Positions 15,864 through 24,416 of a stretch of DNA of 64,000 nucleotides are shown piece by piece. This DNA comes from Actinomycetes bacterium (GTDB taxonomy: Bacteria > Actinomycetota > Acidimicrobiia > Acidimicrobiales > Acidimicrobilacustridaceae). The position numbers and the translations under genes are program-made. Below the pieces are notes generated by a model that worked only from the letters and a program-made list of their open reading frames with translations, was not told the DNA's origin and did not search any database. Location: NCBI GenBank assembly GCA_029782145.1, contig JAKOVH010000030.1, positions 62,001 to 126,000 on the forward strand, given 5' to 3'. How positions within the stretch are numbered: position 1 is the first letter of the stretch; the number at the start of each line of letters is the position of its first letter.

Positions 15864-17936
15864 GTGGCCGGGGCCCGCAGCATCTACATCGCCGCCCCCG
15901 AGGGCGACACCGGCAAGTCGCTCGTCGCCCTCGGGCTCGTCGACGTGCTGGCCCGGCGGGTGCGACGGGTCGGTGTGTTCCGCCCCGTCACGCGCGGGGC
16001 CGCCGCCGACGACGAGATCCTCGCCCTGCTGCTCGGCCACGCCGCCAGCGCCGCCCGGCCCGAGGCGTGCGTGGGGGTGACCTACGAGGACGTGCACCTC
16101 GACCCCGACGGCGCGCTGGCGACCATCGTCGAGCGCTACCGGGAGCTGGCGCGCGACTGCGACGCGGTGGTCATCGTCGGGTCCGACTACACCGACGTCG
16201 CCACCCCCACCGAGCTCACCTTCAACGCCCGGGTGGCGGCCAACCTCGGGGCGCCGGTGCTGTTGGTGGTGAGCGGCCACGAGCGCACCCCCGAGGGAGT
16301 CGCCGGGGTCGTACACGTGGGCGCCGCCGAGCTGGCGCTGGTGCACGCCCGGCCCGTCGGGGTGGTCGTCAACCGCTGCGACCCCGACCAGCTCGGCGCG
16401 GTGGTCGCCGCCGTGGCCGGCGACGGCCTGCCGGCGTGGGCGCTGCCCGAGACGCCGCTGCTCTCGGCCCCCCGCGTGCTCGACCTCATGGCCGCCCTCG
16501 GCGGCGAGCTGCTCTTCGGCGACGAGGCGCTGCTCGAGCGGGAGGCGGAGCACCTGCTGGTGTGCGGCATGAACGTCGAGCACATCCTCGAGCGGCTGCT
16601 CGACGGCCAGGTGTGCATCGGCGCCGGCGACCGGCCCGAGGTGCTGGTCGCTCTGGCCTCGGCCCACGCCGCCGCCGGCTTCCCCTCGCTCGCCGCCGTG
16701 GTCCTCAACGGCGGGTTCCGCCCGGGGGCGAGGGTCGTCGAGCTGGTGCGTGGGCTCGACGAGCACCTGCCCGTGCTGCTCACCGACCACGACTCCTACG
16801 ACGCCGCCCGCATCGTCGCCTCGACCCGTGGCGTCGTCGGCGACAGCCGCCGCAAGGTCGACACCGCCCTCGGCGTGTTCGTCGCCCACGCCGACCCCGA
16901 GCAGCTGGTGCACGTGCTCGACGTGCCGCCGAGCGACGTGGTGACGCCACTCATGTTCGAGGCCATGCTCCTCGAGCGGGCCCGTGCCGCCGACGCCCAC
17001 ATCGTGCTGCCCGAAGGCACCGACGAGCGCATCCTGCGTGCCGCGTCGACGCTGCTGTCCCGCCAGGTGGTGCGCCTCACCCTGCTCGGCAGCGAGGCCC
17101 AGGTGCGCGCTCGGGCGGCGGCGTCGGCGGTGGACCTCGACGACGTGGCCATCGTCGACCCTGCGACGTCCGAGCTCGTCGAGCCCTTCGCCGCCGAGTA
17201 CACGCGGCTGCGGGCCCACCGCGGCATGACCCTCGAGCGGGCCCGCGACATCGTCCGGGACGTCACCTACTTCGGCACGATGATGGTGCACACCGATCGG
17301 GCCGACGGGGTGGTGTCCGGCGCGGCGCACTCGACGGCCCACACCCTCGCCCCCGCGTTCGAGATCATCAAGACGGTGCCGGGCACGGGCAGCGCCTCGT
17401 CGGTGTTCTTCATGTGCCTCGAGGACCGGGTGCTCGTCTACGGCGACTGCGCCGTGATCCGCGACCCCACCGTCGACCAGCTCGCCGACATCGCCATCTC
17501 GGCGGCCGCCACCGCCGCGCAGTTCGGGATCGAGCCGCGCATCGCCATGCTCTCGTACTCCACGGGGACGTCGGGCGCCGGCGCCGAGGTGGAGAAGGTG
17601 CGGGCCGCCACCCATCTCGTGTCGAGCCGCCGGCCCGACCTGCTCGTCGACGGGCCCCTGCAGTACGACGCCGCCGTCGACGCCTCGGTGGCCCGCGACA
17701 AGATGCCCGGCTCCGACGTGGCCGGTCGGGCGACGGTGCTCGTCTTCCCCGACCTCAACACCGGCAACAACACCTACAAGGCGGTGCAGCGCTCGGCCGG
17801 GGCGGTGGCCATCGGCCCCGTGCTGCAGGGCCTGAGCCGGCCGGTCAACGACCTCTCGCGTGGGGCGACGGTGCGCGACATCGTGAACACCATCGCCATC
17901 ACCGCCGTGCAGGCCGCCGCCCAGCCCGGCCGCTGA
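15864..17936 (+). CDS. pta: Phosphate acetyltransferase
   Basis: A 690-residue Pta that interconverts acetyl-CoA and acetyl phosphate in the cytosol. The N-terminal domain is BioD-like with the P-loop-type EGDTGKSLVALGL (residues 13-25). A central DRTGG-type domain follows (about residues 215-330). The C-terminal PTA_PTB catalytic domain starts near residue 360 with FEAMLLERARAADAHIVLPEGTDERIL and ends in FPDLNTGNNTYKAVQRSAGAVAIGPVLQGL, the strongly conserved active-site region. Length matches the long (E. coli-type, about 714 residues) class. No acetate kinase gene is next to it in the window, which is unusual because pta and ackA are often paired. Confidence 0.95.
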   Translation: MAGARSIYIAAPEGDTGKSLVALGLVDVLARRVRRVGVFRPVTRGAAADDEILALLLGHAASAARPEACVGVTYEDVHLDPDGALATIVERYRELARDCDAVVIVGSDYTDVATPTELTFNARVAANLGAPVLLVVSGHERTPEGVAGVVHVGAAELALVHARPVGVVVNRCDPDQLGAVVAAVAGDGLPAWALPETPLLSAPRVLDLMAALGGELLFGDEALLEREAEHLLVCGMNVEHILERLLDGQVCIGAGDRPEVLVALASAHAAAGFPSLAAVVLNGGFRPGARVVELVRGLDEHLPVLLTDHDSYDAARIVASTRGVVGDSRRKVDTALGVFVAHADPEQLVHVLDVPPSDVVTPLMFEAMLLERARAADAHIVLPEGTDERILRAASTLLSRQVVRLTLLGSEAQVRARAAASAVDLDDVAIVDPATSELVEPFAAEYTRLRAHRGMTLERARDIVRDVTYFGTMMVHTDRADGVVSGAAHSTAHTLAPAFEIIKTVPGTGSASSVFFMCLEDRVLVYGDCAVIRDPTVDQLADIAISAAATAAQFGIEPRIAMLSYSTGTSGAGAEVEKVRAATHLVSSRRPDLLVDGPLQYDAAVDASVARDKMPGSDVAGRATVLVFPDLNTGNNTYKAVQRSAGAVAIGPVLQGLSRPVNDLSRGATVRDIVNTIAITAVQAAAQPGR

Positions 17937-18070
17937 GGGCCCGAGACGTGCCGGGCATCCCGGGACATCCCGACGCGCCCGGAGACCTCCACGGGTGGCG
18001 CCGCAGGGGGCCAGGTGCGCGAGGATCGCACCTCGATGCGAGCGCCGGCAGCGGCGGATGGGGGAGTGAC

Positions 18071-19081
18071 ATGAAGCTCGGGCTGGTCTGGGGCTACTGG
18101 GGGGCGCAGCCGCCCGCCAACATCGTCGAGCTGAGCCAGGAGGCCGAGGCCTGTGGCTTCGACTCGGTGTGGACGGCCGAGTCGTGGGGCTCCGACGCCT
18201 TCACCCCGCTCACGTGGATCGCGGCCCACACGTCGCGCATCAAGCTCGGCACCGGGGTGGTGCAGCTGTCGGCCCGCACCCCCGTGGCCACCGCCATGGC
18301 GGCCATGACCCTCGACCACCTCTCGGGCGGACGGGTGATCCTGGGCCTCGGCGTGTCGGGTCCTCAGGTCGTGGAGGGCTGGTACGGCCGCCCCTCGAAC
18401 AGGCCGCTCGCCCGCACGCGCGAGTACGTGGAGATCATCCGCAAGGCCCTGCGCCGGGAGGGCCCGCTCACCAACGACGGCGACCTCTACCCGATGCCGT
18501 ACCGGGGTGAGGGCTCGGTGGGGCTGGGCAAGCCGCTCAAGATCATGACCCACCCGCTGCGGGCCGACCTGCCGATCTTCCTCGGCGCCGAGGGCCCCAA
18601 GAACGTCACCCAGACCGCCGAGATCGCCGACGGCTGGCTGCCGCTCTACTACTCGCCGTACCGCCAGGACGTCTACGCCGACCAGCTGGCCGGGGCCAAG
18701 GAGGGCTTCGAGATCAACGCCCTCGTCACGTTCAACGTCACCGACGACGTGGCCACCGGGCTGTGGCCGGTGAAGGCGGCGCTGGGCTTCTACATCGGCG
18801 GCATGGGGGCCAAGGGGCAGAACTACCACACCAAGCTGATGGCTCGGATGGGCTTCGAGGACGAGGCCTACAAGATCCAGGACCTCTTCTTCGAGGGCAA
18901 GCGGGAGGAGGCCATCGCGGCCGTGCCCGACGACTTCGCCGACGAGATCTCGCTGGTGGGCCCGGCGTCGCGCATCGCCGAGCGCCTGGAGGCGTGGCGC
19001 AACAGCCCGGTCACCACGCTGATGGTCGCTCCCCGGGGCCCCGACGCCCTGCGCCAGGCGGCCGACCTCGTCCTGGGCTGA
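18071..19081 (+). CDS. LLM-class F420-dependent oxidoreductase
   Basis: A 336-residue luciferase-like TIM-barrel oxidoreductase. The N-terminus MKLGLVWGYWGAQPPANIVELSQEAEACGFDSVW, the segment SRIKLGTGVVQLSARTPVATAMAAMTLDHLSGGRVILGLGVSGPQVVEGWYG, and DLPIFLGAEGPKNVTQTAEIADGWLPL are typical of actinobacterial F420-dependent members. Such enzymes hydride-transfer to or from diverse lipids, steroids or secondary metabolites. The ATG has a GGGGGAGTG ribosome site. It stands alone between pta and the acyl-CoA ligase, which has a promoter of its own. Confidence 0.9.
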   Translation: MKLGLVWGYWGAQPPANIVELSQEAEACGFDSVWTAESWGSDAFTPLTWIAAHTSRIKLGTGVVQLSARTPVATAMAAMTLDHLSGGRVILGLGVSGPQVVEGWYGRPSNRPLARTREYVEIIRKALRREGPLTNDGDLYPMPYRGEGSVGLGKPLKIMTHPLRADLPIFLGAEGPKNVTQTAEIADGWLPLYYSPYRQDVYADQLAGAKEGFEINALVTFNVTDDVATGLWPVKAALGFYIGGMGAKGQNYHTKLMARMGFEDEAYKIQDLFFEGKREEAIAAVPDDFADEISLVGPASRIAERLEAWRNSPVTTLMVAPRGPDALRQAADLVLG

Positions 19082-19092
19082 GGGCGGCTCCA

Positions 19093-19112
19093 GACAGATG
19101 CTTTAGTCTGTC
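19093..19112. promoter_or_regulatory. Imperfect palindrome GACAGA-N8-TCTGTC upstream of acyl-CoA ligase
   Basis: Six-base perfect arms flank eight bases. A TAGTCT -10-like hexamer (19104-19109) lies inside the site, so a bound protein would block initiation. This is a possible operator for the ligase gene at 19145. Confidence 0.4.
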
Positions 19113-19144
19113 AAGCAGTTCGCACGCCTCACCCGGGAGCACCG

Positions 19145-20740
19145 ATGTCCGACGCCGCCACCCCGACGCGCACCTACAACCTGGGCGACCTGCTCGAGCT
19201 GGTCGCCCAGGCCGCGCCCGATCGCCTGGCGGTGGTCGCCGGCGGCACCCGGCACACGTTCCGCCAGTTCGACGAGCGCACCAACCAGGTGGCCCGCGCG
19301 CTGCTCGACCTGGGGCTGGAGCCCGGCGCCAAGGTCGCCATGTACTCGTGGAACCGGGCCGAGTGGGCCGAGGTCTTCTTCGGCTGCTTCAAGGCCCGCG
19401 TCGTGCCGATCAACGTCAACTACCGCTACGTCGCCCACGAGCTCGAGTACGTCCTCGAGAACTCCGACGCCGAGGTGGTGATCTTCGAGCGGTCGTTCGC
19501 GCCGGTCGTGGCCGAGATCCTGCCGAAGCTGCCCAAGGTCACGGCGACGATCGTGATGGAGGACGGCTCCGACGAGGACGCCGGCGCGGCCAAGGGCTAC
19601 GACGACGTGGTCGGCGCCCAGGACCGGGGCCCGATCGGCAACCAGCGCTCGTCCGACGACCTGTACTTCCTCTACACCGGTGGCACCACCGGCATGCCGA
19701 AGGGCGTGATGTGGCGCCACGAGGACATCTTCTTCGCCGCCCTGTCCGCGGCGATCGGCCCCATCTCCAGCCCCGAGGAGATCGCCGAGAAGCTCCTGCC
19801 CGAGGACTTCGCCCGCCCTGCGCTCATCGTCGCCCCGTTGATGCACGGCGCCGCGCAGTGGGGCATGTGCAACCTGATGTTCGCCGGCGGAGGGGTGGTG
19901 CTCTACACCCAGCGGGGCCTCGACCCCCACGAGATCTTGGAGATCGTCGAGCGCGAGCGGTGCATGACCCTCACCATCGTGGGCGACGCCATGGGCCGGC
20001 CCCTCGCCGACGCCCTGGCCGACGGCACCCGCACCTACGACCTGTCGGGCTTCTACCGCATCGGCTCCGGCGGGGGCGTGTTCTCGCCGGCCGTGCAGGA
20101 GGCGCTCAAGGCGCAGGTCCCGCACGTGCAGGTGATGGACAGCTACGGCGCGTCCGAGATGGGCGCGGGCGGCAGCGCCGCCGAGGGCGGTGCCCGCCGC
20201 TTCGTCGTGAGCCCCGAGCTCAACGTGCTCGACGACGGCCTGCGGCCGGTCGAGCCCGGGGAGGTCGGGCGGCTGGCCCGCACCGGGCACATCCCCCTCG
20301 GCTACTACAAGGACGAGGCCAAGACGGCGGCCACCTTCCCCGTCGACCCCGACGGCCGGCGCTGGTCGGTGCCCGGCGACTTCGCCACCATCGACGACGA
20401 CGGCGTCGTCACCCTCCTCGGGCGCGGCTCGCAGTGCATCAACACCGGCGGCGAGAAGGTGTACCCCGAGGAGGTCGAGGAGGCGCTGAAGAGCCACCCC
20501 GACGTCTACGACGCGCTCGTGGTCGGCGTGCCCGACGAGCGGTGGGGCGAGCGGGTGGTGGCCGTGGTGCAGGCCCGGGGCGACGCCCGGCCGCCGGTGG
20601 AGGAGCTGGCACGGCACTGCCGCCACACCCTCGCCGGCTACAAGGTGCCCCGGGCCGTCAGCTACGTCGACGCCGTGAAGCGCTCGCCCGCCGGCAAGGC
20701 CGACTACCGCTGGGCCAAGGAGACGGCCTCCGCCGACTAG
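19145..20740 (+). CDS. AMP-forming acyl-CoA synthetase (FadD17/FadD19-like)
   Basis: A 531-residue ANL-superfamily ligase that activates a carboxylate as acyl-AMP and then acyl-CoA. It has the P-loop YTGGTTGMPKGVMWR, SYGASEMG in the A5 region, the hinge and A8 segment INTGGEKVYPEEVEEALKSH, and the A10 Lys in PAGKADYRWAKE. The phrase GMPKGVMWRHEDIFF is close to the mycobacterial FadD17/FadD19 group, which activates steroid side-chain acids; that specificity is inference. It is followed by a hairpin and then two acyl-CoA dehydrogenases, which fits a beta-oxidation gene set. Confidence 0.9.
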   Translation: MSDAATPTRTYNLGDLLELVAQAAPDRLAVVAGGTRHTFRQFDERTNQVARALLDLGLEPGAKVAMYSWNRAEWAEVFFGCFKARVVPINVNYRYVAHELEYVLENSDAEVVIFERSFAPVVAEILPKLPKVTATIVMEDGSDEDAGAAKGYDDVVGAQDRGPIGNQRSSDDLYFLYTGGTTGMPKGVMWRHEDIFFAALSAAIGPISSPEEIAEKLLPEDFARPALIVAPLMHGAAQWGMCNLMFAGGGVVLYTQRGLDPHEILEIVERERCMTLTIVGDAMGRPLADALADGTRTYDLSGFYRIGSGGGVFSPAVQEALKAQVPHVQVMDSYGASEMGAGGSAAEGGARRFVVSPELNVLDDGLRPVEPGEVGRLARTGHIPLGYYKDEAKTAATFPVDPDGRRWSVPGDFATIDDDGVVTLLGRGSQCINTGGEKVYPEEVEEALKSHPDVYDALVVGVPDERWGERVVAVVQARGDARPPVEELARHCRHTLAGYKVPRAVSYVDAVKRSPAGKADYRWAKETASAD

Positions 20741-20772
20741 CGCGCGGCCGACGCGGGGCTGCCTGCCGGGTT

Positions 20773-20796
20773 CGCCGTGCGCAGAGGCGCGCGGCG
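20773..20796. terminator. GC-rich hairpin between acyl-CoA ligase and acyl-CoA dehydrogenase genes
   Basis: Ten-base arms CGCCGTGCGC and GCGCGCGGCG (one wobble pair) flank AGAG. There is no T-run. It may attenuate or end the ligase message. Confidence 0.4.
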
Positions 20797-20860
20797 ACAA
20801 TGGCCCGCGCCGGCGCGGTGCCGGGCAGAGGGAGGGAACGACGCCGATGGGGGCGCACCG

Positions 20861-21886
20861 ATGACGGTCGAGCTGGGGCTGAGCGCCGACCAGGAGGCGA
20901 TCGCCGAGCTGTTCGACGGGTTCTTCGCCAAGGAGTCGCCCGTGTCGGTGGCGCGCGCCGCCGAGCCGCTCGGCTTCGACCGCGACCTGTGGGGCAAGGT
21001 CGTCGAGCTCGGTGCCCCCGGCATGGGCTCCGCGGAGTCGGCGGGCGGTGGGGGTGCCTCGCTGTCCGACCTGGTGCTGGTGGCCGAGGCGGTGGGCCGA
21101 TCCATCGCGCCGGTGCCGCTGGTCGACCACCTCGCCGCCCTCGGCGTGCTCGACGACCCGGACCTGGTGGCCGGCGACGCGCTCGCCGGGGTGGCCGTGC
21201 GGCCCGCCGACGCCGACGGCGTGTGGCGGCTCGTGCCGGTGGGCGCGGTCACCGACGTGGTGGTCGGCGTCGACGGCGACGACCTGGTGGCCGTGCGGTC
21301 CGCGCCGCCGATGGCCGCGCCCCTCAACCACGGCTCGGCGCCGCTGGCCGACCGCTCCGCCCGTCAGGGCGACCGGCGGGTGCTCGGCCCCGCGGCGGCG
21401 TTCCAGCCGGTGCTCGACCGGTGGAAGGTGCTCACCGCGGCGTCGCTGGTGGGCATCTCCGAGGCGGCCCTGCGCATGGGCGTCGAGTACGTGATGGCAC
21501 GTGAGCAGTTCGGGGTGCCGATCGGCTCGTTCCAGTCCGTCCAGCACGGCCTCGCCGACCTGCCCGTGCTCATCGACGGGGGCCGGATGCTCACCCACAA
21601 GGCGGCGTGGGCCCTCGACCGGGCCGAGCCCGCCGCCGACGACTGGCGCCTGAACGACATCGAGGACGGCTCCACCCTGGCGTCGATGGCGTTCCTCTTC
21701 ACCAGCGAGGGCGCGGCCGAGGCGACCCACCGCAGCCTCCACTACCACGGCGGCTACGGCTTCTCCGAGGAGTACGACATCCAGCTCCTCTACCGGCGGG
21801 CGCGGGGCTGGTCGCTCGTGCTCGGCGACCCCGCCGACGAGCACCTGCAGCTCGCCGACCGGCTCTTCGGACCCGTGGAGGCCTGA
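20861..21886 (+). CDS. Acyl-CoA dehydrogenase, subunit A of a probable heteromeric pair
   Basis: A 341-residue acyl-CoA dehydrogenase-like protein: LSADQEAIAELFDGFFAKESP at the N-terminus, a shortened middle beta domain, then REQFGVPIGSFQSVQHGLADLPV and LHYHGGYGFSEEYDIQLLYRRARGW at the FAD/CoA-binding C-terminal domain. It is shorter than typical homotetrameric enzymes (about 380). Its stop lies 2 bases before the start of the next acyl-CoA dehydrogenase. Paired genes like this encode alpha2beta2 enzymes in actinobacterial steroid side-chain breakdown (FadE26-27 and FadE28-29 of Mycobacterium tuberculosis). The in-frame ATG at 20861 fits the GGGGGCG upstream. Confidence 0.85.
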   Translation: MTVELGLSADQEAIAELFDGFFAKESPVSVARAAEPLGFDRDLWGKVVELGAPGMGSAESAGGGGASLSDLVLVAEAVGRSIAPVPLVDHLAALGVLDDPDLVAGDALAGVAVRPADADGVWRLVPVGAVTDVVVGVDGDDLVAVRSAPPMAAPLNHGSAPLADRSARQGDRRVLGPAAAFQPVLDRWKVLTAASLVGISEAALRMGVEYVMAREQFGVPIGSFQSVQHGLADLPVLIDGGRMLTHKAAWALDRAEPAADDWRLNDIEDGSTLASMAFLFTSEGAAEATHRSLHYHGGYGFSEEYDIQLLYRRARGWSLVLGDPADEHLQLADRLFGPVEA

Positions 21887-21888
21887 CC

Positions 21889-23031
21889 GTGGACTTCTCG
21901 CTCACTGCCGAGAACCTCGCGTACCGCGATCGGGTCCGCGCCATCGTGGCCGAGACGGTCACCCCCGACGTCGTCGACCGCATGCACACCACGGGCACGT
22001 TCAACTCCCCGGAGCTGAACCTGGCCCTCGCCCGCGCCGGGCTGGTCGAGCGGGCCGTGCCCGGGCTCGGCAAGGGCGACCCCATCGAGCTCTACATCCT
22101 GTTCAACGAGCTCGAGAAGGCCGGTGCCCCCTTCGACGGGCTCGCCATCGCCCTCATGATCGCCGGCGTGGTGCAGGCGGTCGGCACCGACGAGCAGAAG
22201 CAGCGCATCCTGCCCACCATCACCTCGGGCGAGGCGCTGGTGTGCATGGGCTACAGCGAGCCCGACAACGGCTCCGACCTCGCCAACATCAAGACCCGGG
22301 CCGTGCGCGACGGCGACGAGTGGGTGATCAACGGCGCCAAGATGTGGACGACGATGGCCCACGAGGCGTCGTGGGTGATCCTGCTCACCCGCACCGACCC
22401 CGAGCTGCCGCCCCGCCGGGGGCTCACCATGTTCATCCTGCCGATGGACACCCCGGGCATCACGGTCGACCCGGTGCACACCATGGCCACCGAGCGCACC
22501 AACGCCACCTACTACGACGACGTGCGCGTCGGCGACGAGGCGGTGCTCGGCGCGGTCAACGGCGGCTGGGCCACGATGATGGTGGCGCTGTCGTTCGAGC
22601 GCGGGGTCATGGGCGGCACCAACCCGGGCGTCGCCCTGCTGCGCCACTTCGCCGACTGGGCGGCCGAGTCGGGCCTGGTCGAGTCGCCCACCTGCCGCGA
22701 GCGACTGGCCCGCATGGCCATCGACAACCACGTGGCCACCCTGCTCACCCAGCGCTCGGCGTGGATCGCCGCGTCGGGCGGGCAGGCCGGCCTGGAGGGC
22801 TCGATCACCAAGGTGTTCGCCGTGGAGGCCTACCAGAAGGCCGCTCGCTGGTGCCAGGAGATGGCCGGCCCGGCCGGCCTGCTGCAGTTCCACCAGCCCG
22901 GTGCCGCCGCCGGCGGGTTCGTCGACTACGACGCCCGCCACTCGCCGGTCACCACCATCTACGGCGGCACGACCGAGATCAACCGCAACAACATCGCCGA
23001 GCGCCACCTCGGCCTCCCCAAGGCCCGCTGA
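21889..23031 (+). CDS. Acyl-CoA dehydrogenase, subunit B of a probable heteromeric pair
   Basis: A 380-residue acyl-CoA dehydrogenase. It has CMGYSEPDNGSDLANIKTRA (FAD-binding region with the SEP-x-GSD signature), VINGAKMWTTMAHEASWV, the middle-domain ILPMDTPGITVDPVHTM, and the C-terminal IYGGTTEINRNNIAERHLGL. The position equivalent to the medium-chain enzyme's catalytic Glu (YEGT) is Gly here (YGGT), so the base must come from elsewhere in this chain or from the partner subunit. The GTG start lies 2 bases after the stop of subunit A. It is followed by a leader with an 18-bp palindrome before the amidohydrolases. Confidence 0.9.
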   Translation: MDFSLTAENLAYRDRVRAIVAETVTPDVVDRMHTTGTFNSPELNLALARAGLVERAVPGLGKGDPIELYILFNELEKAGAPFDGLAIALMIAGVVQAVGTDEQKQRILPTITSGEALVCMGYSEPDNGSDLANIKTRAVRDGDEWVINGAKMWTTMAHEASWVILLTRTDPELPPRRGLTMFILPMDTPGITVDPVHTMATERTNATYYDDVRVGDEAVLGAVNGGWATMMVALSFERGVMGGTNPGVALLRHFADWAAESGLVESPTCRERLARMAIDNHVATLLTQRSAWIAASGGQAGLEGSITKVFAVEAYQKAARWCQEMAGPAGLLQFHQPGAAAGGFVDYDARHSPVTTIYGGTTEINRNNIAERHLGLPKAR

Positions 23032-23080
23032 CCCTCGCCGATCGGGGTGCTGGCGTTGCCGGGCCTCTGTAACAGCGATA

Positions 23081-23098
23081 CGGTGACCGCGGTCACCG
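23081..23098. promoter_or_regulatory. Perfect 18-bp palindrome before the amidohydrolase pair
   Basis: CGGTGACC-GC-GGTCACCG is exactly self-complementary. A TACGGT hexamer (23079-23084) overlaps its left edge, about 40 bases before the ATG at 23130, so it sits where an operator would cover the transcription start. Confidence 0.55.
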
Positions 23099-23129
23099 CC
23101 CGGGAAGCCGGGTGGGGAAGGGGGAACCG

Positions 23130-24404
23130 ATGGCCCAGGCACCGGCTGAGCAGCCGTCCACCGGCGGCACCGACGAGCGCTACGTCGTCATCTCCGCCGA
23201 CGGCCACGCCGGCGGCAACGTGCCCGACTACCGGCCCTACCTCGAGTCGCGCTGGCACGAGGAGTTCGACGCCTGGGCGGCCGCCTACGAGATGCCCTTC
23301 GAGGACCTGAAGGGCGACCTCGGCGGGCGCAACTGGGACTCCGCGCGGCGCCTTCGCGACCTCGAGGCCGACGGCCAGGTGGCCGAGGTGATCTACCCCA
23401 ACACCGTGCCGCCGTTCTTCCCCAAGTCCTCGCTCACCGCCCAGCCGCCGGCCGTCACCGCCACCGACGCCGAGAAGCGCTGGGCCGGGCTGCAGGCCCA
23501 CAACCGATGGCTGGTCGACTTCTGCAACGACGTGCCCGGCCGCCGGGCCGGCATCATCCAGGTCAACCTCCACGACATCGACGCCTCCGTGGCCGAGGTG
23601 CGCTGGGCGAGCGAGTCCGGTCTCACCGGCGGGGTGCTCCTGCCGGGCACGCCGCCCGGCGGCGGCCTGCCCCAGCTCTACGAGCCCTACTACGAGCCGC
23701 TGTGGGCGGTGTGCGAGGAGCTCGGCATGCCGGTGAACCACCACACCGGTTCGGCCGCCCCGCCGATGGGCCCCGAGCCGGAGGACGCCGTCGTCTTCCT
23801 GCTCGAGACCTCGTGGTACTCCCACCGCGCCCTCACCCACCTCATGGTCGGCGGCGTCTTCGAGCGCCACCCCGACCTGCAGGTCGTGTTCACCGAGCAG
23901 GGCACGGCGTGGGTGCCCGACGAGCTGTTCAAGCTCGACTACTTCTGGGACCGGATGGGCAACGCCGTCGGCTCCCAGGAGCACGTGTGGGGCCACGACG
24001 TGGTGGCGAAGATGTCGCTCAAGCCGAGCGAGTACTGGGCCCGCCAGTGCCACGTGGGCGCCAGCTTCATCCGGCCGGCAGAGGTGGGCCTGCGCCACTC
24101 GGTCGGCGTCGACCGCATCATGTGGGGCAGCGACTACCCCCACAAGGAGGCCTCCACGCCCTACTCGGCCGAGGCCATCCGCCTCGCCTTCGCCGGCGTG
24201 CCGGCCCAGGAGGTGCAGGCCATGGTCGGGGGCAACGCCGCGGCGCTGTACGGCTTCGACCTGGAGGCCCTGCGCCCGCTGGCCCAGCGCATCGGGCCGA
24301 GGGTCGCCGACGTGGCCGAACCGCTCGGCCCCGGGCAGGTGCCCGCCGACGCCGACAAGTGCCCGGCCTTCGTGGGCTACCAGTTCGCGACCGCCGCCGA
24401 CTGA
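23130..24404 (+). CDS. Amidohydrolase-family (Amidohydro_2) protein 1 of tandem pair
   Basis: A 424-residue amidohydrolase-superfamily barrel. The N-terminal metal motif is SADGHAGG (His26), strand 5 carries VNHHTGSAAPP, and the C-terminal acid is in WGSDYPHKEAST. The ATG at 23130 is chosen over an in-frame GTG at 23112 because GGAAGGGGGAA lies just upstream. Together with the next gene (12 bases apart) it forms a tandem of distant paralogues. Family relatives hydrolyse or decarboxylate aromatic or beta-keto acids, but members of this actinobacterial subgroup are uncharacterised. Context suggests a step in the same acyl-CoA or ring-fragment pathway. Confidence 0.85.
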   Translation: MAQAPAEQPSTGGTDERYVVISADGHAGGNVPDYRPYLESRWHEEFDAWAAAYEMPFEDLKGDLGGRNWDSARRLRDLEADGQVAEVIYPNTVPPFFPKSSLTAQPPAVTATDAEKRWAGLQAHNRWLVDFCNDVPGRRAGIIQVNLHDIDASVAEVRWASESGLTGGVLLPGTPPGGGLPQLYEPYYEPLWAVCEELGMPVNHHTGSAAPPMGPEPEDAVVFLLETSWYSHRALTHLMVGGVFERHPDLQVVFTEQGTAWVPDELFKLDYFWDRMGNAVGSQEHVWGHDVVAKMSLKPSEYWARQCHVGASFIRPAEVGLRHSVGVDRIMWGSDYPHKEASTPYSAEAIRLAFAGVPAQEVQAMVGGNAAALYGFDLEALRPLAQRIGPRVADVAEPLGPGQVPADADKCPAFVGYQFATAAD

Positions 24405-24416
24405 CAGGGAGACCCG

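Noticed and set aside
16067..18070. Long Arg/Gly-rich plus-strand frame running into the F420-type oxidoreductase gene
   Set aside because: Upstream of 18071 it is an alternative frame of pta with no domain signal; only the part from the ATG at 18071 is a real gene.
17941..18070. Search for a gene or RNA in the gap after pta
   Set aside because: Only weak CCGGG-CAT-CCCGG pairing and no promoter or codon signal were seen.
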